From NCBI RefSeq assembly GCF_042652985.1, contig NZ_JBHSHQ010000033.1, positions 1-34,574 on the forward strand: a DNA stretch of 34,574 nucleotides. The letters run 5' to 3'. Shown piece by piece: positions 21,556 to 29,824 of the stretch (positions are counted from its first letter, which is position 1; the number at the start of each line of letters is the position of its first letter). The translations under genes were made by a program, and so were the position numbers. Below the pieces are notes generated by a model. That model worked only from the letters and a program-made list of their open reading frames with translations. It did no database searches and was not told where the DNA came from. This stretch comes from Ruoffia tabacinasalis. GTDB taxonomy: Bacteria; Bacillota; Bacilli; Lactobacillales; Aerococcaceae.

Positions 21556-22905
21556 ATGTTTGAAAACATAGCGAATTGGATTGATTCACATCTTTCGACA
21601 CCGATGGCAAAATTAGGTGAGCAACGTCACTTAAGAGCCATTCGTGATGGTATTGTTGCGACATTACCGATCATTATTGTTGCTTCTATGTTTATGGTTA
21701 TTGCCTTTTTACCAAACTCATTACCTGAATCATGGGGTATTTCAAATTGGATTATGGAGAATCAATTCAAGATTCTATTACCTTATAGAATGTCAATGTA
21801 CATTATGACCTTATATGCTGTCTTTGGAATTGGGTATTCTTTAGCAAAATCTTACGAATTAGATGGTTTATCAGGCGGGATTTTAGCAGAATTAGCTTAT
21901 CTATTAACTGTCATCCCGGTGATGATACCTGCAGTCACTGATGGCGTGACTGAATTAGCTACACAAAACCCTGAATTGGCAACTTATTTAGAACAAATTC
22001 CAGCTGGCTTTAATATTCCAATGGCAAACCTTGGATCCGGTGGGATGTTTATCGGGATACTGAGTGCCTTCTTTGCCGTCGAAGTGTATCGATTTACTCA
22101 ACGGAGTGGTTTCAAGATTTCTATGCCAGAACAAGTTCCTGCTTCAGTGGCGCGTTCATTTGAAGCCCTAACGCCAACAGCTATTATTCTAATTGTCGTA
22201 TCAGCAATTACAATGTGGATGGAAATTGATGTTCACGGAATTATTGCCACAATTATGGAACCACTTATTTCAGCTTCTGACTCATTAGGTTCGGTATTAC
22301 TATTAACGTTCTTAACGAATTTCTTCTGGATCTTTGGTATTCATGGTGCATCCATTGTTGGATCTTTAGCTCGACCTTTATGGTTAGTCCTTTTAGAGCA
22401 AAATACAACCGCATTAGCTGCGGGTGAAGCCATTCAGAATACAGCTCCAGAGCCATTTTATCAATGGTTTATCTATATCGGTGGTGCAGGAGCAACGATT
22501 GGTCTTGCATTATTACTTGCGTTCGCAACTAAATCTACTTATGGGAAAACCTTAGGTAAAACAGCGTTAGTTCCAGCAATCTTTAATATTAACGAGCCAT
22601 TAATCTTCGGGGCACCAGTTGTCTTGAACCCAACATTAATGATTCCATTCACGGTTGCTCCAATGGTGAATGCTGTAATTGCCTGGTACGCAACAGAATG
22701 GGGATTTGTCAGTCGAACAGTCGCAAGTGCACCGTGGACGTTACCTGGCCCAATAGGAGCCTTCCTTTCTATGGGGAATGACTGGAGAGCAGCAGTACTA
22801 AATATTGTCTTAACACTCATCGCTGTCTTAATTTATTATCCATTTGTTCGTACTTATGACAACCAATTATTAGCCGAAGAACAACAAGATACAAGCGTAG
22901 AATAA
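21556..22905 (+). CDS. PTS Lac-family EIIC permease
   Basis: A 449-residue integral membrane permease with about ten hydrophobic segments. The family pattern includes IRDGIVATLPIIIVASMF near the start, NFFWIFGIHGASIVG in the middle, and NINEPLIFGAPVVLNP near the sugar site. It forms the sugar channel with IIA and IIB supplied separately. The annotation cellobiose is usual for this family, but the neighbouring MupG and MurR-type genes suggest a MurNAc-containing disaccharide or MurNAc itself. AAGGAGG precedes the ATG. Confidence 0.92.
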   Translation: MFENIANWIDSHLSTPMAKLGEQRHLRAIRDGIVATLPIIIVASMFMVIAFLPNSLPESWGISNWIMENQFKILLPYRMSMYIMTLYAVFGIGYSLAKSYELDGLSGGILAELAYLLTVIPVMIPAVTDGVTELATQNPELATYLEQIPAGFNIPMANLGSGGMFIGILSAFFAVEVYRFTQRSGFKISMPEQVPASVARSFEALTPTAIILIVVSAITMWMEIDVHGIIATIMEPLISASDSLGSVLLLTFLTNFFWIFGIHGASIVGSLARPLWLVLLEQNTTALAAGEAIQNTAPEPFYQWFIYIGGAGATIGLALLLAFATKSTYGKTLGKTALVPAIFNINEPLIFGAPVVLNPTLMIPFTVAPMVNAVIAWYATEWGFVSRTVASAPWTLPGPIGAFLSMGNDWRAAVLNIVLTLIAVLIYYPFVRTYDNQLLAEEQQDTSVE

Positions 22906-22922
22906 AATATCATCACACATTC

Positions 22923-22948
22923 AAACGTCCTACTAATCTAGGGCGTTT
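22923..22948 (+). other. Hairpin between IIC and mupG
   Basis: AAACGTCC pairs with GGGCGTTT with one G-U. There is no T-run afterwards, so it is more likely an mRNA processing or stability element than a full terminator. Confidence 0.4.
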
Positions 22949-22971
22949 ATTAAGTAAAAAGGTAGGTAATT

Positions 22972-24066
22972 ATGAGAAAACTAGGAATATCAATTTATCC
23001 AGAAAAAGATGACAGTCAACGTATCAAAGAATATATTAAAGTCGCTTCAGAAAGTGGCTTCAGTCGAATCTTTTCATGTCTTCTATCAGCTGATGGTGAC
23101 AAAGATCAAATCATATCTGAATTTATAGAAGTGAATCAGTATGCTAAAGACCTTGGCTTTGAAATTATTGTTGATGTGGCCCCTCGTATCTTTGAGAAGT
23201 TTAACATAAGTTATGATGATTTATCATTCTTTAAAGAGATTGGGGCAGATGGCTTGCGTTTAGACATGGGCTTCACCGGAAGTGAAGAGGCTTTAATGAC
23301 TTTTAATGAGCAAGATTTGCTGATTGAGATTAATATGAGTAATAATGTACATACGATTGATACCATCATGGACTATCAACCTAACCAATATAATTTAATC
23401 GCTTGTCATAACTTTTATCCACACCGTTATAGTGGTTTAGGAATCGATTTCTTCAAAGCATGTACAAAGCGATTTAGCCAATATGGGTTAAGAACGGCAG
23501 CCTTTATTACAAGTCAGAATAAAGATACATATGGACCTTGGCCAGTCACGGATGGTCTGCCAACATTAGAGATTCATCGGGAATTACCTTTAGATGTTCA
23601 ATTAAAACATTATATTACATTAAACCTAATCGATGATATAATTATATCTAATTGCTTCCCAACAGAGGACGAATTACAAAAAGTAAAAGAATTAGATCTA
23701 ACAATGCCGGTATTTAACGTTGATCCAATTGAGAATTTACCTGAAACTGAGACAGCTATTTTATTCGATACATTGCACTTTAACCGAGGCGATATCAGTG
23801 AAAATATGATTCGCTCTACCCAAAGCCGAGTAAAATACAAAGGACACCAGTTTGATGTCATAAATCCAGTAGAAGTCATCCGACGAGGTGATATCATTAT
23901 TGAAAGTAGTGAATACGGACATTATGCGGGTGAGTTACAAATTGCCCTCAAAGATATGAAAAACAGTGGTAAGAGTAATGTTGTAGGAAGAGTAAGAGAA
24001 GAGGAAATATTTATCTTAGACGATATTAAACCTTGGCAAAAATTTAAACTTCAAGTAAATCGTTAA
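22972..24066 (+). CDS. mupG: 6-phospho-N-acetylmuramidase MupG (DUF871)
   Basis: A 364-residue protein of the DUF871/MupG family. The N-terminal TIM barrel (about 1-240) begins KLGISIYPEKDDSQRIKEYI, with SRIFSCLLS and GADGLRLDMGFTGSEE at barrel strands. A smaller C-terminal beta domain (about 245-360) carries FNRGDISENMIRSTQSRVKY. In Staphylococcus aureus MupG cleaves MurNAc-6-phosphate-GlcNAc to MurNAc-6-phosphate and GlcNAc. It follows the PTS genes that would make the phosphorylated disaccharide and precedes the RpiR/MurR gene. MurQ, its usual partner, is not present here. Confidence 0.92.
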   Translation: MRKLGISIYPEKDDSQRIKEYIKVASESGFSRIFSCLLSADGDKDQIISEFIEVNQYAKDLGFEIIVDVAPRIFEKFNISYDDLSFFKEIGADGLRLDMGFTGSEEALMTFNEQDLLIEINMSNNVHTIDTIMDYQPNQYNLIACHNFYPHRYSGLGIDFFKACTKRFSQYGLRTAAFITSQNKDTYGPWPVTDGLPTLEIHRELPLDVQLKHYITLNLIDDIIISNCFPTEDELQKVKELDLTMPVFNVDPIENLPETETAILFDTLHFNRGDISENMIRSTQSRVKYKGHQFDVINPVEVIRRGDIIIESSEYGHYAGELQIALKDMKNSGKSNVVGRVREEEIFILDDIKPWQKFKLQVNR

Positions 24067-24092
24067 TATAATAGAAAAGTGGTGAGGAATGT

Positions 24093-24944
24093 TTGGCTGA
24101 GACAAATATTATTGGCTTGATTAAATCAATCAAAGAGAGTTTGCCTAAGGCTGAAAAGAAGATTGCTCAAGCAATTATAGATGCACCTGAAGATACAATC
24201 TATCTTTCAGCTAAGCAGTTGGGAGAAAAAGCGGGTGCCAGTGCTCCAACCGTGGTTCGTTTTTGTAGACGCCTAGATATTGATGGCTTTACTCAGTTGA
24301 AACTCATGATTTCCAGCGAATTGTCAAAATTAACCGATTCAGGTTACTCTGATATAAGTGAGGATGAGAATTTTTACGAAATTAAAGAAAAATTATTGGG
24401 AAATGCGCATCAATCTTTAGTTGATACAACATCATTAATTAAAGAAGAAGAAGTCAATGCTTCCATTCAGCAAATTGAAGAGGCAGATGTTATTTATGTA
24501 TATGGAGTGGGATCCTCTCACCTCGTGGCAGAGAACTTTGCCCAAAAGTGGCGCCGTATTGGCAAGATAGCGATTGTTGAAAAAGATGCACATGTGATGA
24601 TTACTCTCATAACAGGGAACCAACAAAAGGCTCTGTTCGTGGGTATATCTAACTCGGGTGAAACAAAAGAAGTGATAAAGTTAATGCAACTTGCAAATAA
24701 AGCAGGTTGTCAGACGATGGCGATTACACAGTTTGGAAAGAATAGTTTATCTGAGGAAGCCGACGTAACAATACGTCATGTTAGAGCGAATGAACAATTA
24801 TATCGTAGCGCGGCGACTGCTTCTTTGCATGTACAGTTTTATGTCGTGGATATTTTATTTCATACTTATGCATCAAAACATTATGAAGATGCGATTGATC
24901 GAATTTTGCTTTCGCGTAAAGCGATTAAAGATTACAATGACTAA
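24093..24944 (+). CDS. RpiR/MurR family transcriptional regulator
   Basis: A 283-residue regulator. The N-terminal HTH (about 1-78) has LPKAEKKIAQAI and APTVVRFCRRLDIDGFTQLK. The C-terminal SIS domain (about 120-270) has VYGVGSSHLVAENFAQKW and GISNSGETKE, which binds phospho-sugars. It is likely the local MurR, sensing MurNAc-6-phosphate and controlling the operon from the palindrome at 20466-20478. Start: TTG at 24093 with GGTGAGG 5 bases before; the nearby ATG at 24089 closes after three codons. Last gene of the operon. Confidence 0.92.
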   Translation: MAETNIIGLIKSIKESLPKAEKKIAQAIIDAPEDTIYLSAKQLGEKAGASAPTVVRFCRRLDIDGFTQLKLMISSELSKLTDSGYSDISEDENFYEIKEKLLGNAHQSLVDTTSLIKEEEVNASIQQIEEADVIYVYGVGSSHLVAENFAQKWRRIGKIAIVEKDAHVMITLITGNQQKALFVGISNSGETKEVIKLMQLANKAGCQTMAITQFGKNSLSEEADVTIRHVRANEQLYRSAATASLHVQFYVVDILFHTYASKHYEDAIDRILLSRKAIKDYND

Positions 24945-24949
24945 TTGTT

Positions 24950-24984
24950 TAACAGCCTATGCTTTGAGCATAGGCTGTTTCTTT
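24950..24984 (+). terminator. Terminator after the murR-like gene
   Basis: AACAGCCTATGC and GCATAGGCTGTT form a perfect 12-bp stem with a TTTGA loop, followed by TCTTT. Confidence 0.92.
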
Positions 24985-25044
24985 ATACGAAACAATATAT
25001 ATGTTGCACTCAATCATCATATGTCTTTTATATTATGCGTATTA

Positions 25045-25050
25045 TATAAT
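25045..25050 (+). promoter_or_regulatory. Candidate -10 of the ppdK operon
   Basis: TATAAT about 40 bases before the ppdK start, with no good -35. It lies within a spaced inverted pair CGTA (from 25038) and TACG (to 25060), a possible site for the CcpN-like repressor encoded downstream. Confidence 0.4.
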
Positions 25051-25090
25051 TCTTATTACGACGCATTAAATAATTTAGGAGGAATATATT

Positions 25091-27712
25091 ATGCAACATG
25101 TATACGATTTTAATGAAGGAAGTCTAGAGATGAAAGAGTTATTAGGTGGTAAAGGGAGCAACTTAGCGGAGATGACGCGCTTAGATTTACCAGTACCTAA
25201 AGGCTTTGTCATAACGACGGCAACATGTATCGATTACTTGGAACAGGGTGAGGAATTGGATGCAATGACACAATCAGAGATAAATGCTGCATTAATTCGC
25301 TTGGAGGAAAGTTCAGGGAAAGGTTTTTCGGACACAGAAAATTTACTCTTAGTTTCAGTTAGAAGTGGTGCGACGATTTCAATGCCAGGAATGATGGATA
25401 CAATATTGAATGTAGGCTTGAATGATGCGAATGTGGCTCGCTTTGCACAAATCACACAAGATGAACGCTTTGCTTATGATTGTTATCGTAGACTTCTGCA
25501 AATGTATGGGAATGTTGTTTATGGTATTGATATGAAACACTTTGATAATATCTTAAATCAAGTTAAAAGAAATAAACGTTATAGCCAAGATTTCGAATTA
25601 ACAGCTGAGGATCTAAAAGCTATCATTGACCAGTATAAAGATATCTATATGGAGATAGCGGGGAAAGCATTCCCACAAGATGTCAAAGCACAAATTATGG
25701 GTGCGGTTGAAGCGGTGTTTAAATCATGGAATAATGATCGAGCCAAAATTTACCGAAAATTAAATAATATTCCAGATTCAATAGGAACGGCAGTAACAAT
25801 TCAAGAGATGGTCTTCGGTAACAAGAACGAAGAAAGTGGTACGGGTGTTCTTTTCACAAGAAACCCATCAACAGGAGAAGACCAATTATATGGCGAATTC
25901 CTATTGAATGCTCAAGGTGAAGATGTAGTGGCTGGAATTCGCACACCCATCTCTATTAATCGTTTAAATGAAAGTATGCCAGAAATCTATACTGAATTAC
26001 TAGACATGACTAATAAATTAGAACAACATTACAAAGACATGCAAGATGTGGAGTTTACAATCGAAGACCGAAAGTTACATCTACTGCAAACTCGTAATGG
26101 AAAGAGAGGGGCTAAATCAGCGTTCAAAATCGCCGCCGATTTTGTTAATGAAGGCATCTTAACTAAAGAAGAAGCCTTGTTAACGATTGATCCTGAATCG
26201 ATTAATCAACTATTACATCCAACTTTTGATGAGAAAGACTTAGCTCAAGCTGAATTAGTGACAGACAATGGTCTGCCAGCGAGTCCAGGAGCAGCGACGG
26301 GGCACATAGTATTTGACGCTGAAACAGCGAAAGAATGGTCGGAACTAGGTAAACCTGTCATCTTAGTGCGTCATGAAACTTCACCCGAAGATATTGAAGG
26401 GATGAGTGTCAGTGAAGCAATCGTTACAAATCATGGTGGGATGACTTCTCATGCAGCTGTCGTTGCCCGAGGTATGGGGAAATGTTGCGTAGCAGGTTGT
26501 GATGTACTTGAGATTAATGAGGAGCAGAAATCTCTACGTTATCCTGGTGGTAGTTTAATTGAAGGGGATATCATCTCAGTCGATGGGGACACAGGTTCAC
26601 TCTATGTCGGAGCGATTCAAACGCGAAATTCAGATTTAGATGAGAATTACCATACTGTGATGTCTTGGGCAAATGACATTGCGACAGTAAAAGTTCGGAT
26701 GAATGCAGAGACTCCTTTAGATATTCAAGCTGGTTTAGATTTTGGTGCGACAGGAATTGGACTCGTTAGAACTGAGCACATGTTCTTTCAACCAGAACCT
26801 TTGAGTGAATTACGTCGCTTTATCCTTTCTAACAGTGATAACGAAAGAAAAGATGCATTAGAATCGATTTTAATCCATCAACAAAATGACTTTAGAGAGA
26901 TTTTTGAATTGATTCAAGATAAACCAACAGTCATACGTCTACTTGATATGCCATTACATGAATTTCTACCTAATTCAAAGCAAGACATTGAAATCGTTGC
27001 GAGCCAACAAAACGTTTCAGTTGAAGATATTTCGCAAAGGCTGACAGGTTTGAAAGAATTAAATCCAATGCTCGGACACCGTGGTTGCCGCTTAGCTATG
27101 ACTTACCCAGGATTATATTTGATGCAGGCAGAAGCTATAATGTTAGCTGCCATTGAATTAAATAATAAAGATATAGCCGTTAAGCCTGAAATTATGATAC
27201 CATTAGTAAGTACAGAGCGTGAAACGGCTTACTTAAGAGAAATGATCCAAGAGCGCATTGAAGCTCTATTGGAAGAACATCAAGTTCAATTAGCGTATAC
27301 AATTGGAGCGATGATTGAAACACCTAGAGCAAGTTTAATTGCGGATAAAATTGCGCAACACAGTGACTTCTGTAGTTTTGGTACAAATGATTTAACACAA
27401 ATGGCCTTTGGTTATTCTCGTGACGATGCAGGAAAATTCTTAAACCAGTATGTGAATGAAGGTGTACTCGCCTATGATCCATTTCAACGCGTGGATGAAG
27501 AAGGTGTAGGTGCATTACTCCAGATAGCGATTGAAAATATTAAGAAGGTAAACTCAACAATGAAATTAGGTATTTGTGGTGAGCATGGTGGAAACCCGAA
27601 ATCAGTAGAATTATTTGCTTCATTAGGCTTTTCTTACGTGTCATGTTCACCTTACCGAATTCCAATCGCTCAAATGTCAGTAGCTCAAAGCGCAATCAAA
27701 TTAAAACAATAA
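25091..27712 (+). CDS. ppdK: Pyruvate, phosphate dikinase
   Basis: An 873-residue PPDK of standard length, interconverting pyruvate, ATP and phosphate with PEP, AMP and pyrophosphate. The nucleotide domain is at the N-terminus (LLGGKGSNLAEMTRL, SVRSGATISMPGMMDTILN). The swivelling phospho-His domain holds GGMTSHAAVVARGMG (about 450-465); the Thr before Ser-His is the site the regulatory protein phosphorylates. The C-terminal PEP barrel has IGLVRTEHMFF, LGHRGCRLA and GICGEHGG with the catalytic Cys. AGGAGG precedes the ATG. It is followed by a CcpN-like repressor and a PPDK regulatory protein. The role may be gluconeogenic or glycolytic, depending on conditions. Confidence 0.97.
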   Translation: MQHVYDFNEGSLEMKELLGGKGSNLAEMTRLDLPVPKGFVITTATCIDYLEQGEELDAMTQSEINAALIRLEESSGKGFSDTENLLLVSVRSGATISMPGMMDTILNVGLNDANVARFAQITQDERFAYDCYRRLLQMYGNVVYGIDMKHFDNILNQVKRNKRYSQDFELTAEDLKAIIDQYKDIYMEIAGKAFPQDVKAQIMGAVEAVFKSWNNDRAKIYRKLNNIPDSIGTAVTIQEMVFGNKNEESGTGVLFTRNPSTGEDQLYGEFLLNAQGEDVVAGIRTPISINRLNESMPEIYTELLDMTNKLEQHYKDMQDVEFTIEDRKLHLLQTRNGKRGAKSAFKIAADFVNEGILTKEEALLTIDPESINQLLHPTFDEKDLAQAELVTDNGLPASPGAATGHIVFDAETAKEWSELGKPVILVRHETSPEDIEGMSVSEAIVTNHGGMTSHAAVVARGMGKCCVAGCDVLEINEEQKSLRYPGGSLIEGDIISVDGDTGSLYVGAIQTRNSDLDENYHTVMSWANDIATVKVRMNAETPLDIQAGLDFGATGIGLVRTEHMFFQPEPLSELRRFILSNSDNERKDALESILIHQQNDFREIFELIQDKPTVIRLLDMPLHEFLPNSKQDIEIVASQQNVSVEDISQRLTGLKELNPMLGHRGCRLAMTYPGLYLMQAEAIMLAAIELNNKDIAVKPEIMIPLVSTERETAYLREMIQERIEALLEEHQVQLAYTIGAMIETPRASLIADKIAQHSDFCSFGTNDLTQMAFGYSRDDAGKFLNQYVNEGVLAYDPFQRVDEEGVGALLQIAIENIKKVNSTMKLGICGEHGGNPKSVELFASLGFSYVSCSPYRIPIAQMSVAQSAIKLKQ

Positions 27713-27746
27713 GCACGTTAGTAAGATGATAAAGTGAGGGACTAAT

Positions 27747-28367
27747 ATGAATTTCACACAACGGCAGAAACAAATTGTTGAAATTGTTAAAAGTAAAGAA
27801 CCGGTAAGTGGTGATGTTATTGCTGAAGAGCTTGGTTTAGCAAAGTCGACGTTGAGAAGTGACTTGGCTGTCTTAACAATGACCGGGGTTCTGGATGCTA
27901 GACCGAAAGTCGGTTATATCTATTCAGGACTGGAACCTCAGTCACTTTTGTTTGAGCAATTTAATCAGTATAAAGTGGCGGACGTGATGATTCAACCCGT
28001 CATTGTTTACCCGGATACAATGGTAAATGATGCGATTACTTCATTATTCATGTACGATGTTGGTTCACTTTATGTAGCGGATTCAACGTCTAAAAGTCTC
28101 ATCGGAGTTGTATCAAGAAAAGACTTACTAAGAAGTTTGATTGCAGGTCAAGCAGAGAAGACCGCCGTCGCAATTGTCATGACCCGTATGCCTAACATCA
28201 TTGCGGTTACACCAGAAATGACGGTGCTGAAAGCAGCGGAATTAATATCCAATCATCAGATTGATTCTTTACCTGTAATTAGTTCAGACGATCAAGTTAT
28301 TGGCAAGATGTCTAAGACGAATATAATTGATTTACTAGTTGAGTTAAGTTCAGAGGAGGATGCTTAA
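27747..28367 (+). CDS. ccpN: CcpN-like repressor (HTH plus CBS pair)
   Basis: A 206-residue regulator. An N-terminal winged HTH (about 1-62: RQKQIVEIVKSKEPVSG, LGLAKSTLRSDLAVL) is followed by two CBS domains (about 78-135 and 142-200), which bind adenine nucleotides. This is the layout of Bacillus subtilis CcpN (YqzB), a repressor of gluconeogenic genes. As in B. subtilis it lies directly before the YqfL-type gene. In this window it also follows ppdK, so ppdK is a natural target. Confidence 0.9.
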   Translation: MNFTQRQKQIVEIVKSKEPVSGDVIAEELGLAKSTLRSDLAVLTMTGVLDARPKVGYIYSGLEPQSLLFEQFNQYKVADVMIQPVIVYPDTMVNDAITSLFMYDVGSLYVADSTSKSLIGVVSRKDLLRSLIAGQAEKTAVAIVMTRMPNIIAVTPEMTVLKAAELISNHQIDSLPVISSDDQVIGKMSKTNIIDLLVELSSEEDA

Positions 28368-29203
28368 TGCAAGAAAAAAATCACCAAACATTTTATGTTA
28401 TATCAGATTCAGTTGGAGAAACAGCGATTAGGGTAACAAATGCCGCACTTGCACAGTTTCCGACTTTCACTGATTCAAGTGTTAAGCGATTTCCATTTAT
28501 TAATACGTTAGAAGAATTAACTGAGATTTTAGAAGATGCACTAAAGCATCATGCCACAGTCGTTGCAACCTTAGTTAATGAAGACTTACATTATTTTACA
28601 AAAGAATTTACCCAAAAGAATGACTTGTTTTACTTTAATCCGATTCATGGTTTGATACAGCATATTTCAACGATCACTCACAAAGAACCGAGTGAACAGA
28701 GTGGAAGTTTACATAATTTGGATGATCAATACTTCAAACGAATTCAAGCCATTGAATTTGCGGTCAAATATGATGACGGTCAAAACCGACGCGGCTTTAA
28801 ATTAGCTGATATCGTTATCTTAGGCGTTTCTCGTTCATCTAAGACGCCTTTAAGTATGTATTTAGCTAATAAAGGCTACAAAGTTGCGAATCTACCCATC
28901 TTTCCTGAGGCCAACATACCACAAGAAATTTTTGAAATTCCAAAAGAAAAGATATTTGGCTTATCAGCGTCGCCTAAATACATTAGTGACATTCGTAAAG
29001 GAAGAGTGAAGTTTCTAGGTCTAGATGAGAATGCGACCTATTCAAGTCTTGATCGTGTGAAAACTGAATTAATGTTTGCGAACGAGTTATTCGATAAAGT
29101 TGACGCACATATCGTCAGTGTAGAAAATCAATCTATCGAAGAAATGGCCGAACATATTATACAAGAATATAAGAAATATCAATTGTATGAAACTGAGAAA
29201 TAA
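28367..29203 (+). CDS. PPDK regulatory protein (kinase and pyrophosphorylase)
   Basis: A 278-residue DUF299 protein. It phosphorylates PPDK on Thr using ADP and reactivates it with phosphate. The P-loop GVSRSSKTPLSMYLAN (153-168) and the N-terminal FYVISDSVGETA are diagnostic. Its ATG shares one base with the stop codon of the ccpN-like gene, which implies translational coupling. The neighbouring ppdK with an intact Thr-Ser-His target supports the enzymatic role; in B. subtilis, which lacks PPDK, the homologue YqfL instead affects CcpN. Confidence 0.95.
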   Translation: MQEKNHQTFYVISDSVGETAIRVTNAALAQFPTFTDSSVKRFPFINTLEELTEILEDALKHHATVVATLVNEDLHYFTKEFTQKNDLFYFNPIHGLIQHISTITHKEPSEQSGSLHNLDDQYFKRIQAIEFAVKYDDGQNRRGFKLADIVILGVSRSSKTPLSMYLANKGYKVANLPIFPEANIPQEIFEIPKEKIFGLSASPKYISDIRKGRVKFLGLDENATYSSLDRVKTELMFANELFDKVDAHIVSVENQSIEEMAEHIIQEYKKYQLYETEK

Positions 29204-29208
29204 ACACG

Positions 29209-29240
29209 AGAACCAGCGATTTATAGCTGGTTCTTTTATT
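29209..29240 (+). terminator. Terminator after the PPDK regulatory gene
   Basis: GAACCAGC (29210-29217) pairs with GCTGGTTC (29226-29233), followed by TTTTATTTTT. Confidence 0.9.
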
Positions 29241-29284
29241 TTTAGATAATAAATCGTATTCATAGATTTATTTGAATGATTTAC

Positions 29285-29313
29285 TTGAATTTATATAATA
29301 ACTCGCTTATAAT
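29285..29313 (+). promoter_or_regulatory. Promoter of the marR-ABC exporter operon
   Basis: TTGAAT at 29285-29290 and TATAAT at 29308-29313 with a 17-base spacer. Confidence 0.85.
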
Positions 29314-29341
29314 TAACAAGGTTAACTATTAACGAAGTTAA
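29313..29341 (+). promoter_or_regulatory. Nested palindromic operator, probably for MarR
   Basis: Four half-sites share one centre at 29327: TTAAC (29313-29317), GTTAA (29321-29325), TTAAC (29329-29333) and GTTAA (29337-29341). The arms match at 10 of 13 positions. It starts at the last base of the -10 and covers the start of transcription, so binding would block the promoter. Confidence 0.7.
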
Positions 29342-29362
29342 GTTATTTAAGGAGGTGTTATA

Positions 29363-29815
29363 GTGAAAAAGCGTCATTTAGTGCATCAGATGTACAACAT
29401 GTCGCAAATGTTTTCTAGAGCTGCAGAAGTTCAAGGTCGGTCAGTGATGTCAAAAAGTGAGTTCAAGATACTGTATCATGTATGGAAAACTCATCGAGAA
29501 GAAGATAAAATGTTGACCTCTCGTGAATTAGCTACTTTAATGAATGTATCTTCACCAGCAATATCTAGAACGGTCAAAGGCTTGGTTCAAAAAGAATGGC
29601 TGATTCAAGAAGATGACCCAGATGATCGCCGTAATATCTTTCTTAAATTATCAGATGAGGGAAAAAAAAATTATGAGCGAGCCATTCAACATATGGAAAA
29701 CTCAATGAAAATTATTTTTGATGAGTTTACTGAAGAAGAGATCCGTGTCTTTCTCGATACAGGAGCTCGACTGACAAAAGTTTTAAATAAAATAAAAGAA
29801 GAAAGTGAGGAATAG
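29363..29815 (+). CDS. MarR family transcriptional regulator
   Basis: A 150-residue winged-HTH dimeric repressor. The recognition region is LTSRELATLMNVSSPAISRTVKGL, and the wing carries the family motif DDPDDRRNIFLKLSDEG. GTG start with AAGGAGGTG 7-8 bases upstream. It lies about 10 bases before the first exporter gene and likely represses its own operon through the palindrome at 29313-29341, being released by a compound the exporter removes. The ligand is unknown. Confidence 0.93.
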   Translation: MKKRHLVHQMYNMSQMFSRAAEVQGRSVMSKSEFKILYHVWKTHREEDKMLTSRELATLMNVSSPAISRTVKGLVQKEWLIQEDDPDDRRNIFLKLSDEGKKNYERAIQHMENSMKIIFDEFTEEEIRVFLDTGARLTKVLNKIKEESEE

Positions 29816-29824
29816 TAATATTAT

